Source of the DNA: Pseudoips prasinana
Lineage: Eukaryota > Arthropoda > Insecta > Lepidoptera > Nolidae
NCBI GenBank assembly: GCA_951640165.1
Contig: OX621244.1
Span: 15,642,001 to 15,706,000 of the forward strand
DNA: 64,000 bases
Reading direction: 5' to 3'
A program made the translations under genes and the position numbers. Position 1 is the first letter of the stretch. Each line of letters begins with the position of its first letter. Positions 21,979 through 33,065 of the stretch are shown piece by piece. Below the pieces are notes generated by a model. That model worked only from the letters and a program-made list of their open reading frames with translations. It had not been told where the DNA came from and searched no databases.

Positions 21979-22989
21979 ATGATACAACAATAAAAAGACG
22001 GAATTATAAAAGCGACAATATTATTGGAACTGTATAAATACGCACTGGTGCAACTGGCTGCATCCATTTTTTATTTATTCTTAGAATCTTGTCCATAACA
22101 AGTATGAACACGTCTTTAAACAACATAGTAGGTACCAGGGGCTCAAAAGTCGGAAGAGCACCGTGTGTCGTGACTGACTTTTGCCCTGAATATTTTACAT
22201 GGTGTGCCTCGCGGCGCCATCTCACCATACGAGACTCGTGTCTCAAATCGCTGACGTTCTTGCACTATGAGAAAAGAACTCGTCGTTTTGTAACGCCACA
22301 TATCGTGGAAGCCTTTTAGTAAATGTCTCTTGAGAGACAAAGTAACATTTTTGTCATCGTTTGCTTTTGTATCGACCGTATAAATATTCGACGCTTAAAT
22401 TTCACAAAATTGTGATTCTGTGTTTTGAACAGTTTTATTTGATAAAAATTATGGCTTTCCTATACTAATCTATTAAACGAACATTATTTCTATTTTGAAG
22501 GGATGGGTTTGACGACACGACCGTAAAGTGGTCAGGTGGGTTTTCACCTGAGAAACAGAGAAAGAGCCAGCCAGACCAGGGAAGATAGATACTTTATTTA
22601 AAAAATAATGAATTAGGCTTGTTCTGTAACATACTCGCACCGAATCCTAATTTTTTGGTAGCTAAATAGTTCTAAATAGTTAAAAGTTGGTAGTGAGCTA
22701 TACTATCTTACATACACAATTTCATGTACAGAATTAAATAAAGACCTTATAATATTTGCTTTATAAATAAGTCTTAAGTATAGAAGATATGTATCAGCTG
22801 AGGCCAGAAACGGCAGAATATCAACAAAGACACAAATAATACTAGATTGTCTTCAGCTAATTTCCCCTGTTATTTATAATAGCATCAATCTTAATATTAG
22901 TATTTCATTATATACTAAAACTAGTGCTGAGAATATCAAAAGTCTGATAATAAATAATAATAACACCATTTCTAGATATTATATGACAT
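21979..22989. other. unannotated stretch
   Basis: No gene or repeat boundary was recognised. The overlapping frames at 22004-22340 lie in opposite directions and look fortuitous. Confidence 0.35.
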
Positions 22990-23180
22990 AGCCGTGTGGG
23001 TTTTGGCCCAGAAAGAAGAACAGGGCTACCCAATACTATCCAGTGGGTGTCGTAAAAGGCGACTAAGGGATGCACCGGGTAATCGGCCAGCAGCGCCACC
23101 TATGTACGAGCCACCACCTAACTGCGGTCGCCAACCCTCTTGCCAGGCGCGGATACTACAGGAAACAAGCAGTGGATGAT
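22990..23180 (+). repeat. dispersed repeat R5 (single copy here)
   Basis: It contains GGGCTACCCAATACTATCC and GGGTGTCGTAAAAGGCGACT. I recall that block as widespread in lepidopteran genomes, but its class is not known to me. It is GC-rich relative to its flanks. Assignment rests on memory. Confidence 0.4.
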
Positions 23181-23306
23181 GTCAGGCTCATGATGTGATA
23201 TGACTTAGAATTTGTAGAACAATGGTATGTATCATTTTAACAAAACCAACCTAGTGTGAGTTGGTCTCGCGCGTTAAAGGTTCTGTGTCTGAATTTATTT
23301 AATTAA

Positions 23307-23620
23307 CTAGCTATGCCCCGCGGTTTTACCTGAGTTAAATTTTATAATTTGTCATAGCTCCTCACCCGTAGGTGATTGCGTGATAATATGTAGCTTATAT
23401 GTTGACCCGACCTCTTAGTAATATTCATGCATAATTTTAAGTAAATCTATGCAGTACTTTTTGAGTTTAGCCCGGACATACATACAGACAAACAGACAAA
23501 AATACTAAAAACTATATTTTTGGCTTCGATATTGATTTCAGATCACGCCCTAATTATCCTTTTTAAAAAATATTTGTGTACAGTTTTGACTTTCCTACGA
23601 TTTTGTTATATGTATATAGA
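23307..23620 (-). mobile_element. full-length Helitron, family H2
   Basis: The minus-strand 5' end TCTATATACATATAACAAAA follows an A. The 3' end is ...CCGCGGGGCATAGCTAG followed by T. The body has the H2 order: GGAAAGTCAAAACTGTACA, then GGCGTGATCTGAAATCAAT, a GTCTGTATGTATGTCCGGGC block, and CACCTACGGGTGAGGAGC. It is 314 bp with no ORF of note. It serves as the single-copy reference for the array at 52-54 kb. Confidence 0.8.
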
Positions 23621-24163
23621 TAGATTATTAATTAATTTATGCTCATAAGTACGCAATGATTTTATTTTTCAGCTTAGTTTACGTTAATGGGTATTACGTA
23701 TTGCTCCTTTTTTCTGGTATTTGCTATTTAAAATAAAGTAAGTTATTCCAAGCCACTAACATTATGTTTTGAGATATGCTGCTGTAACAAACGTATTGAC
23801 TGAATCGCACCGTAGGGTTATGTTCTACCATTTTAAAACCTTAACAACTTTAGGTTACATATTATATAACTTAGTTCCAAAAAAATTTGCTTTTTATAAA
23901 CATCGGTTATTAAGTGTAAATATTATCACTAACCCCGGTTGATGTTTTTTTTTTGAGATTTATGACCTAAGTACATAACAATGTGGCAAACAAAAATATA
24001 AAAAATTGTATACGATACCTCACTTCGCCTGACACAACTGACAGGTATCGAGAGAACGCGTCTGAGTTCTCTCGTCGTCGTCATCCATCTATTAACCACG
24101 TAGGTGTCGGATACGAGTATTCGCTGAAACAACGTTAGTGTACTATTGTTCGTATTAAAATTC
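23621..24163. other. unannotated stretch
   Basis: I recognised no gene or repeat boundary. Confidence 0.4.
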
Positions 24164-24420
24164 ATCATCATCAGCATCTCGTCAAATGACGTCCACTGCT
24201 GCACAAGAGCATCCCCAAGAGTATGGGATATGCCATAATCGCAATGTTTGGCAGACAATTTTGTGATCACTGTATGGTGCTCATAGTTCACAGAGAGACG
24301 CTGCTGCCCGTTCTCTGATAGATATTGCCACGACTTCGTCGGTCGACTTCTACGACTCCCACGGGATGAGATGGGGTGGTGATATTCTATGCCGTCAGCC
24401 ACACAGCAACGGCTACACCT
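24164..24420 (-). mobile_element. SINE family F
   Basis: The plus strand runs from a CATCATCATCAGC tail through GACGTCCACTGCTGCACAAG and GGGATATGCCATAATCGCAA to CCCACGGGATGAGATGGGGTG. That is the family in reverse. A 165-codon frame across it is an artefact. Confidence 0.75.
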
Positions 24421-24475
24421 TAACACCGCTACACGTGTAAGGCTGATGTATTTGAATTAAAGAATATATATTAAT

Positions 24476-24740
24476 AATAATAATATCCCTATAATAATAA
24501 TATCCCGGGACAATGTCACGCAGATCATCCTAGCCCCAAACTAAGCAAAGCTTGTACTATGGGTACCAGGCGACGATATACATACTTATATACATAGATA
24601 AATACTGATATACATAGAAAACATCCATGACTCAGAAACAAATATTCGTGCTCATCACACAAATATTTGCACTTACCGGGATTCGAACCCAGAACCACCA
24701 GCTTCGTAGGCAGGAGCACTACCAACTAGGCTACGGTGAC
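24476..24740 (-). mobile_element. SINE family A, tRNA-Arg-like head
   Basis: On the minus strand the head reads GTCACCGTAGCCTAGTTGGT, then CTCCTGCCTACGAAGCTGG (anticodon-loop position reads ACG), then box B GGGTTCGAATCCCGG. A body follows with GAGCACGAATATTTGTTTCT and a GTCTGCGTGACATTG-like segment (diverged), ending in a (TTA)n tail. Near-identical copies lie at 39276 and 40691. Confidence 0.85.
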
Positions 24741-25914
24741 CGTAATATACTGACACATGAAAATTTGTAAGAACTTGCCCAGACCAGGTGACCCAAGGGC
24801 GGGAGTGTACCACAGCCAGAGTATCAGCTTGGCTTTACAACGAGGTAACGTTGCTAGGTTTTTGGGCACACTACCCGCAGATAGTAAAATACACACGTCT
24901 ATTAAAAATATATGTATAAACATACCAACATAGTTCAGTCGGTATTAGATCACGATAAATATAGAAATAATCCAAAAATTAAACTTGTTATCGTGAAAAC
25001 TTAGGTGATTTTACTGTACTCATCCGCTTGAAAAGCCACTTTAAATTACTTTAATTTGTTTTCTGAGGTTCCATTAAATAGACCAAACATAAAACCCTAT
25101 CACTTATCTATAATGTAAGTATCAACTTACGAATGTCTATAATCCAGTACACATCATTCACTTTAGTATATTCCGCTATCAAATTACAAAGGACACCACT
25201 AAATAATGGTTAATGACGGCACTTTCCAAACATTTATGTTCTCGGGTTGATTTTAATTTACAAATTACGGTTATATCGACGAAAACCTTGTTAGCCAATT
25301 GTAGAAAAAACTTCCAAAAGTTTTTTTTAAGTTGAAACTTTTACCAACTTCGCGTTGCCAGCTGCCTTAACAATGTTGAATTCCCTTCTCAAATTATATG
25401 ATACCGCCTTGTTACCTTCGGTCGTGGTCGATATACGTCGGTTTGAAAAAATGTTGATACTGTCTGCGCTTGTCCTTGTAAATTAAAGTCCGTTGAGCGT
25501 AAAGTGGGGGCCAATTAAGAAATTTATAGTCCGAACGCGCTGTAAAACAATAAATTGTACAATGGCTCTCAACAGCAAGGTCTATTAATTACCTGAACCT
25601 GTTCTAGTGGTGCTGTTCAAGAGGTTTATTAATAAAATGCAACATTAAATTGAACTGAATAGACCGATATATAATTAGAAATTCAGTCCTTAGGACTCAG
25701 CGGCCTCGTATGTGTGAGCTACATATAGAGTTTAGAGGTTTAGGTCTTCGTGCCTCGGAGGGTACGAAAAGCTATCGGTCTTGCCCCTTATCGTATCGGA
25801 TAGCATCAGATTATTTGAGTGCGGAAACCAATTGTGATTGCGTACACTGGCTTGCATAGTTGGCAAATCAGCGTTTTGTATGAATAACCTCCGAAGCCAA
25901 AAATACCATTATTA
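24741..25914. other. low-copy-looking stretch
   Basis: No gene was recognised. The part 25210-25530 is more complex in sequence than its surroundings; see findings. Confidence 0.35.
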
Positions 25915-26260
25915 TTAAACCCCGACGCAAAAACGACGGGGTGTTATAACTTTGACGTGTCTGTGTGTCTATGGAATCGTAGCTCTTGAATGGATGAACT
26001 GATTGTCATTTTGTTTGAAAGTAGAAATAGGTGAGTGACTGTGTGCTTGTGCTGTTTAATGAAAATCAGTCCAAGTTGGCCGCCGCCACAAAATGGCGGA
26101 TAATTATTAACACAACTCGCTCAATATGGGTATCAAATGAAAGGGCTTGATTAGTAGAATACTATATGCTATATTAAATCAAGACGATCGCCATCACAAA
26201 ATGGTAAATTCCATTTATTTTTCACAATTTGTTACACCCGGCTACATATCAAGCTAAACA
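25915..26260 (+). repeat. dispersed repeat R6
   Basis: It begins AAACCCCGACGCAAAAACGA, then GGGGTGTTATAACTTTGACG, then ATCGTAGCTCTTGAATGGA. I recall this as a common insect dispersed repeat whose class I cannot state. There is no coding frame. Confidence 0.45.
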
Positions 26261-26488
26261 TTTCCATACGCTGATCTGTCATTACATGTTATTGGTATTG
26301 AATGAACGGGCTTACTGAGTAAAGTACTGTAAATTATGACAAATGTTCTCGTTCAGAGTTTGACATTTGATCACAAAAACACAATAAAACGTATTAATCA
26401 TCAATTTTATTATTTTGGAAAATGTAAGAACAAATGTGAACATATTTTTAAATTAAAAAAAACTTGTGTGTACTTATGTACACGCGTT

Positions 26489-26756
26489 AGAAGTTATACT
26501 TCTTAATATACAACTTGAACATAGTTATCAATTTTCATACCACCTAGAAGTAACGTCATGCTGTTATTTTTACGATGCGCGCGCATCGTGCGCGCGCATC
26601 GTAAAAATAAAATTGTAAAAGTAAAAATAAAAATTCACTCTCATACCACCTAGAACTAACTTCATGCTGTTAATTTTTTTGGTGTCGGTGTGCGCGCGCA
26701 TCGTAAAAATTCACTCTCATCATTTTTCTCCATCGCGCCAAAAGAAGTATAACTTC
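26489..26756. mobile_element. small element with palindromic ends and GC hairpin
   Basis: The left end AGAAGTTATACTTCTT (26489-26504) and the right end AAGAAGTATAACTTC (26742-26756) are inverted copies of each other, and each is itself nearly palindromic. Inside are two diverged tandem blocks starting TCATACCACCTAGAA (about 26536 and 26642), each followed by a CATCGTAAAAAT block. The 21-bp-arm hairpin at 26564-26610 lies in the first. No ORF is present. I cannot name the family. Confidence 0.6.
26564..26610. repeat. perfect 21-bp inverted repeat, 5-nt loop
   Basis: TTATTTTTACGATGCGCGC, GC, then loop ATCGT, then the exact complement. The inner parts are alternating GC (GCGCGCGC), a pattern that can adopt Z-DNA or cruciform structure. 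Confidence 0.9.
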
Positions 26757-27740
26757 AAAAATTAACTACACTTGCTTTGACGATTTGCACTTGTACATGA
26801 CCAAATCATTATTATTAACAAATTCATTAATTCGAATTTACTTTCGACTTACTTAGAACTCTATCTATTTTATTGTTTGGTGAAGCATTGAAAGCATTCT
26901 AGGCATGTTTAACGGCATGTTGAAAATATACAGTTTCACTACTGGAGTTGCCAGTCAAGTACTAGAGATAACCTAGCTAAGTCATTCCGAGTCTAAGTGT
27001 GTTTCGTGATAATTTAATGTGTCTTTTAAATACCTAATTTAAAACAAATTATTTGCTCTTGAAAAACATCATGCAGTGCCTAGGAAGGTACTAATTGCCT
27101 TAAATCGTGTTTATAATCCAAAAGGCACATAACATTATTTTGCTTTTTTCAATATATTTACTTTTTACCATTGCTTACAATAACACATATAAGTAGGTAA
27201 AATAGCCTTCCGTTACAATAATTCTGAAAATCTAATATTTCCTCCATAGTCGTAAATGTGACATATATTACTGGACCGCTACTCACTTTAATAGGAATTT
27301 GGGATTTCAAAGTGGTTTCAAGTTTCAATTTATCATTTTAGACAAAGTAAGGCATATTTTTACCAAAGTATACTAAAAAAAGAGTAACTGTTTTTGTTTC
27401 TTTTTATTTAACCATTGCACGTAACTTGCAGTCGAATTTGAGATTAAGGATCAAAATAAATCAAATAAGCTGAAGGAACGGCAGAGGGTTCTGCTTGCTA
27501 ATTTATACCTAAATAAGGTATTATATTTTAATAGTAAAATTCCTTCAGGAGTATCACAGTATAGTTTGCGTTGTTCGGAGTACTAAAACATAGAAAACAA
27601 AACACTGTATTAAACACGTCCAAACAGGAGTAATACAATGGACAATTATAACACAATTTTGTATAGTTTCTTCCAGGCAAACTTTAGATGCATATGAGCT
27701 GAAATTATTTAAGGTATTGGTATGCATTTATCAATGGTAT
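26757..27740. other. unannotated stretch
   Basis: I recognised no gene or repeat boundary. Confidence 0.4.
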
Positions 27741-27890
27741 TAAACCGAAGATTTGGCAGGCCCCCTACATGGCGGTCCGACGATCTTGCAAGGATCGCGA
27801 GAAGCGGGAAGATACGGGCAACACTAGACCGGCCATTGTGGAAATCCTTGGGGAGGTCTTTGTGCAACAGTGGACTGGTATCATGATGAT
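27741..27890 (+). pseudogene. RTE-like LINE C-terminal fragment
   Basis: Plus strand: ATTTGGCAGGCCCCCTACAT corresponds to the GRPPT-W codons. AGACCGGCCATTGTGGAAAT and GGAGGTCTTTGTGCAACAG correspond to RPLWKSLGEVFVQQW. A frameshift separates the first part from the second. It is truncated at both ends compared with the element at 3831. Confidence 0.7.
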
Positions 27891-27955
27891 TTGGATGCTT
27901 TTGTACTGCAAAAGCATGCTATGAAATACTTAACCAATAAATACCTGATTTTGGT

Positions 27956-28140
27956 TCATCATCATCATATCAGCCGAATGACGTCCAATGCTGGACAAAG
28001 GCCTCCCCCAAAGATCTCCACAATTGCCGGTCTTGCGCTATTTACATCCAGCAGTTTCCAGCGACCCGCACGAGACCGGTCCATCTTGTAGGGGGCCTGC
28101 CCACGCTGCGTCTTCCGGTTCATGGTCGCCACTCGTCCCG
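27956..28140 (-). pseudogene. RTE-like LINE C-terminal fragment
   Basis: The plus strand starts TCATCATCATCATATCAGCC, continues AGATCTCCACAATTGCCGG and GGGGGCCTGCCCACGCTGC, and stops at GGTCGCCACTCG. It is closest to the copy at 3831-4118 but shorter. It lies about 65 bp from the plus-strand copy ending at 27890, giving an inverted pair. Confidence 0.75.
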
Positions 28141-28307
28141 TTCGCCTTTTTATGCTCTTCCTAGCTATAATTTGGAAATACTGATTTGATCAACTCAACT
28201 TATTCTCAAATAGATAAGTATATTTTAAAACATGGAAATATTGTTCCATTTTTTTAGTTTGTCAGTAGTAAAAACTCCCGAAACATAATATATTTAACTA
28301 GCTGTGC

Positions 28308-28596
28308 CCGCGACTTCGTTCGCGTGTTAATTAGTTTATTTTGATGATTTTGCTTTTCTAAAAAAAAAGTAGCCTAAGTTACTCCTTATTACATCAGCTC
28401 CCTGCCAATAAAAGTCCCGTCAAAATCGGTCCAGCCATTTCAGAGATGAGCCGTAACAAACAGACAGACAGACAGACAAAAATTGTAAAAAATGTTATTT
28501 TGGTGTATGTACCATATATATATTCATATTTATTTAGTAAAAACCGGTTATTTCAATATTACAAACAGACACTCCAATTTTATTTATTTGTATAGA
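28308..28596 (-). mobile_element. full-length Helitron, family H1
   Basis: On the minus strand, TCTATACAAATAAATAAAAT follows an A and the element ends GCGAACGAAGTCGCGGGCAC, AGCTAG before T. The 3' hairpin (GCGA...TCGC) lies about 10 nt before CTAG, as expected of Helitrons. It is 289 bp with the same body as the 15-kb array units. This is the best single-copy reference for H1. Confidence 0.85.
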
Positions 28597-29382
28597 TTAT
28601 TGTCGTTCTACCACAACATGTTTTGTATGATAACAATCTTACTATCCAACAATCAAGAAACATCACAATCGCCCTCCGATTGTTAGCCCAAAGCGGTAGG
28701 ATCTTATACGAGAAATAAATCTCTTTAATTTATATACGAAAACATAATAAGAGAAGAATTTTATTCAAGGCAGTGTCCGACCGATCTCACCATAACCAGC
28801 AGTTATTTATTGCTTAGACTTTTATGTCTATAAAAGTAAATAAAGCTCATGAAAAAGCTATAAATCGACATACAAAGTACGGCAGTAGGTACACCTACTA
28901 TGTGTCCCGGTAAATTCTCTTTTTGTAAGATAGGGTGAGACACGACCTTTGAATTATGTCTTGTTACAGAGTAGTGCTAAACGGTAAGATACATTACTGC
29001 AATGATTTGTGGTTACTGCGCGAGTATCAAGTAAATGGGGTATTTTTCCTTGCCTTTTTCCCCATTCTTTTGGTATCGACTCCCATATGCTCCATTCGAG
29101 ATAGTCTCCCGTCTTACCTCGAAACCATTTGGATATCAGTAAAGCGTTATTATTGTAATTTGAAACCATGTTATAATTTTACATGTCTTTTACCATACAC
29201 AAGATGCATGTTGTCGAGATATGTTTTTCTAGATTAAGACCAATATGTACCCTTTTTTTGTGAAATAAATGATTCTGATGCTGATTCCGTAAAGAAAGTT
29301 AGGTCCAGGTATCAGATTCTGTCTGACTTTTCTATAAAAATGGTCATAAATGGCCGTGTCACCCGATGGCTTACAGTGCACT
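28597..29382. other. unannotated stretch
   Basis: I recognised no gene or repeat boundary. Confidence 0.4.
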
Positions 29383-29575
29383 TCGAGACACGGAAGGTTG
29401 CCCCGAAACCAACCGAACCCTGAAACAGAGCTTTGCAAATAATCCTTGATTTATACAAGGATTGATGCAACGCTCTGTTTCAAGAGTTGTTCGGGGCGGG
29501 ATTTGAACCTCCAACTTTTCTGTTGCAAAGGCATGATCGGATGGCTTACACCACTCGGAAAAAAATGTCGAGTTT
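29383..29575 (-). mobile_element. probable SINE (family E) with internal inverted repeat
   Basis: On the minus strand there is a box-B-like GGTTCAAATCCC (29498-29509 reversed), preceded by GTTGCAACAG-type sequence. The body contains the inverted repeat TGAAACAGAGCTTTGCAA... / ...GCAACGCTCTGTTTCA (29421-29482) with a 7-nt loop, and outer arms related through CCCCGAA/TTCGGGG. Only one copy was seen, so the SINE call is weak. Confidence 0.4.
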
Positions 29576-30330
29576 AATTGAATTCCAGTCATAGGTCGAG
29601 GGGATCCAATAAACGATAAATAGTGTATAATTTCTGGCAGCACTGAAAATAAAAGACTATTTAGCAAATTACCAGTGGTTTGTGATAGACAGCTAAAGCA
29701 ATTTCTGCTAAATATGGTATAACGTAGTAGGTAATACGACCTACCAGAGCCGAGAGACGACAGCCAGCCACCGCGATCATCATTTATGTTGGGTACCTAT
29801 CACCAGTAAAGATTACCTTCATTCCATTTTCTCCAAATGCGCTCTGCAAAACCAAGTAACAACAAGCCTGGTACTTGATTTTAATTCAAAATTAATTCCT
29901 ACTGACAATGAAAGTATATAAAGAAACTAATCCAGTAGTTAATTTTTTAGCGTAAAACGCTATGACACAAGCCCTCTACAGAACAAGTAACAAATAGGAA
30001 AATTAACTCCTAATGGATAAGATTCTTTACATAACTGCACTGTCAAAGTCAATAATTATTTAAATGTTCTCGGGCAAAACTAGTATCTCCAGAGCTCATC
30101 GGTATAGGGAAATAGATCAGTAACACGCTAATTAACCTCGGAGCTTGCAAGCATCCATAAGTTATAGAGGTTTGTTTATAAATACCTGAAAGCACAAAAT
30201 CGATATATTATTGTTCCGCATCTCCAGCGGAGCTGTTTGGTTAAATTTAAAATATCAAAATAAATTCAGGTGATTTCAAGGCGACAGTGAGGATGGCAAT
30301 GAATATCAAATCTTGTAGCAACAAACAAAA
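29576..30330. other. unannotated stretch
   Basis: I recognised no gene or repeat boundary. Confidence 0.4.
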
Positions 30331-30413
30331 TTTTTTTTACCCTACCGTGCAGTGCATGACGTGGCAGCTACTGAGAAACACTGCCAGAAAACTCAGTAGG
30401 AATCCTTTTTTAA
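30331..30413 (-). mobile_element. retroposon 3' part, repeat R1
   Basis: It contains CGTGCAGTGCATGACGTGGC and CTGCCAGAAAACTCAGTAGG. This is the reverse complement of 45979-46058, where the copy continues to an AATAAA and a (TTTGAC)n tail. Confidence 0.6.
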
Positions 30414-30471
30414 AATATTTACATATATTGCCACTGCATTGCATTGCATACCTGAGCCATACCACTTAGTC

Positions 30472-30632
30472 ATGCCACTGTTGATCCTGGCTTGCAGGAG
30501 TTGCAGTGGAGGGACTAAACCTGGGCATGGCATATCCTTCCACATGATGGGCACGATTCCATTGTAGAAATCTTTTGGGGATGCCTTTGTCCAGCAGTGG
30601 ACGTTATTTGGCTGACATGATGATGATGATCT
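30472..30632 (+). mobile_element. R2 fragment joined to SINE-F 3' end
   Basis: The first part (TTGATCCTGGCTTGCAGGAG) is an inverted match to R2 at 51136. From about 30533 the sequence is the 3' part of SINE-F (GGGGATGCCTTTGTCCAGC, then GCTGACATGATGATGATG). Confidence 0.55.
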
Positions 30633-32565
30633 CAAGAGTTCAATTTACTAACTCTATGTATTGCTTTTTTTCTAAATGTTTTAGTAATGTTTATCTTTTA
30701 CCGATTAATCTATAGTTAGTATCTATAGATTGTAGGTACATACTGATATTATATGTATCGTTTGTTGATGATATATTTGCTAAGTCACGACAAAATACTG
30801 ATGCGAATATTGGCACGAAAACTGTCTCAATCTTCACATTTAGCGTGTGATAATGAGCCGAAACGTTATGGTGAAAACTTGCAGCATAAAAGTAGACCGG
30901 TGGCATAAGAATTTACGGTATGGACAATCAAGAACGAGGTTTTTTTTAAATCAAAAACCATTTCACCATCTTATAATTTTTAAACTACTTCAAACCCCTT
31001 ATCCATTTAACACTTCATTTAATTTTTTTAATATTCCTAATATTTTTTAACGAATCTCATTTTTGACGCTAAAAGCTAATTTAAACTCAAAGTATATTTT
31101 CAGATGATCAAAGCGATTTCATTAAATTCGATGCCCATCATTACAGGCGCCAACTGATCGCGTGATACGGGTAATAAGTAAACGACAACTCTCGGAAAAA
31201 CAAAATGGACGTCATTAAAAATTTAATCTGCCGAATAGCCGATTTTAAATGATTACTTAACACTTCCCGACGGCACAAAAATCACACCTTTGATGTTCAA
31301 ATTAAAAGTTTCGTTTCCTTGCGACGGCACCACAGAGGTAAGGAATGACTAACAGACGCTAACAAGGTATCATTATAAGGATGTCGACCTCTTCTATCGA
31401 TAGCTTTTTGCTCATTGTTTTTATTGAACATTAATGGTATGCGATATAAAAACGATAATAATTGTTCGTAATGGTTAATCTGTATGAGCGTTACGCCCAC
31501 CAGATTAGAACCAAAATTATCACTATTCTTTAATTATATACTCCATTAGGCATTTTAAAGCTATTTTGAATCAAACGTGATTGATATTATAGTAATAAAT
31601 TACTTTGCTATTAGCTTTAAACGTAGGTAAATATTGGTTAAATTACGTTTCTCATAATTTCAATATTAGTTTCACTTTTGATATACCATAATGTAATTTT
31701 ATTCTAGACACTACAACTAGAAAGACTTCTTGTAGGAAATATTGTCATGAAACATCTTAAAGAGGAGTTTTTATTAAACTGCTTTTCATAAGGTAAAATA
31801 TTTATTGCGTAAGAATTGAATATTGAAAGTATTTACAATTATTATTAAAATAATCTAAATTATTAACTAAAGAAACGAAAATTAAATAAAGTAGAAATAA
31901 ACATGCAAATGATGAGCTTATACGTCAAAAAAATTCGTCGACATCGCTTTCAACCTGGAACGTTGAATATCATGAAACTTCTTTTCAGATAAAAAGAAGT
32001 TTCAGAATATTTCCCATATGGACTTCATTCGTAGGGGTCTTTGTCTGAGTTGTGCGAGGTAGGCATTAGGCCTCGTAGTTCTCTCTTCTAAAGAGCATTA
32101 CCTAAATAAAGACACGGGACCAACAATTTAATGTGCCTGCCAAAGCATGGTTTTACTCAGAAATAAAACTCCTTTTACGGTCACCCATACACTGACGAAT
32201 GGGTTCTTGAGCACATTGAAGGTTTTCAGATCGGTTTGTAATATGTCCGTATATAAAACATAAAAACTGTGTGAATGATAGAATCACAATGAATAGAAAA
32301 AAATCGAGTAAAATTTTATCGAATCTTGTTATTTTCCCTACTCTATAGTGTTTGGGCAGGTGGCGAAACAACCGGACAAAAGGCGGTGGTATCATTATGT
32401 TGTCTTGTTACTGCGTTCGCGCATCCCGCGATATAATTCAAACACCGTAATTACTTTGTGCATTCAAATACTCCTTTTAACACTCCCATACCTTGGTAAG
32501 ACGTGTTACGATGTACTTTATTTCTCTTTAACAATTATACATACCCATAATAAAGTTCTCCAATA
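30633..32565. other. unannotated stretch
   Basis: Nearly 2 kb without a recognisable gene or transposon end. Confidence 0.4.
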
Positions 32566-32693
32566 GCCACAGTCTCAATGGAGACTTACTATCTGTGCGG
32601 GCCATATGATAGTGCATAAACACACTTTTCTGCTAGCTCACACGAGCGAAAAGAGTTCAGGTACAGGGTCTACGACTTTACGTGCACTTTGAC
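32566..32693 (-). mobile_element. SINE family D fragment
   Basis: It contains CCACAGTCTCAATGGAGAC, CATATGATAGTGCATAA and AAAAGAGTTCAGGTACAGG, matching the distal half of the 13761 copy. The tRNA head is absent. Confidence 0.65.
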
Positions 32694-32735
32694 GAAAAAC
32701 AATCCACTGGCCTAACTACCCTACCTTTTTTATTT

Positions 32736-33040
32736 TTTGCTAAGGCAGGGAAGAGAGGTTTATGCATGCCACTCGCAAAAAGTGTCTCCGGATGGTATGT
32801 AGGACTGGTACCGTCTAAATTTAACAACAACTTAACAGCCCCGGGGACGCGGCTATGCTGCTCCAGTGCTCCTTTTATGCCATGTCATGCCCCTGGTGGT
32901 CGGGACACGGACCCTGAGAGAGCTTTGATTTTATTTACCCAGATTACCGACTCCTGCCAGTCAGGCACAGCGACTGTGCCACAAAACATCGCTGTTTTCT
33001 TCTTCTTCTTGCTTGCTTTGTCACTATTTTTATGGCCGTC
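32736..33040 (+). repeat. dispersed repeat R3 (copy 1)
   Basis: It shares ATGCTGCTCCAGTGCTCC, a GGGACACGGACCC-type block and CTCCTGCCAGTCAGGCACAG with the reverse of 36752-36925. It is GC-rich relative to the window. The 126-codon frame across it (32682-33062) is not conserved in the second copy, which argues against coding. Confidence 0.55.
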
Positions 33041-33065
33041 TTGTTTACCCTTACGAGTGTAAGCC

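Noticed and set aside
23929..24426. 165-codon minus-strand ORF
   Set aside because: Its first half is SINE-F in reverse; the second half has no recognisable domain.
32682..33062. 126-codon ORF as a gene
   Set aside because: It lies on repeat R3 and a SINE-D fragment; reading frames differ between R3 copies.
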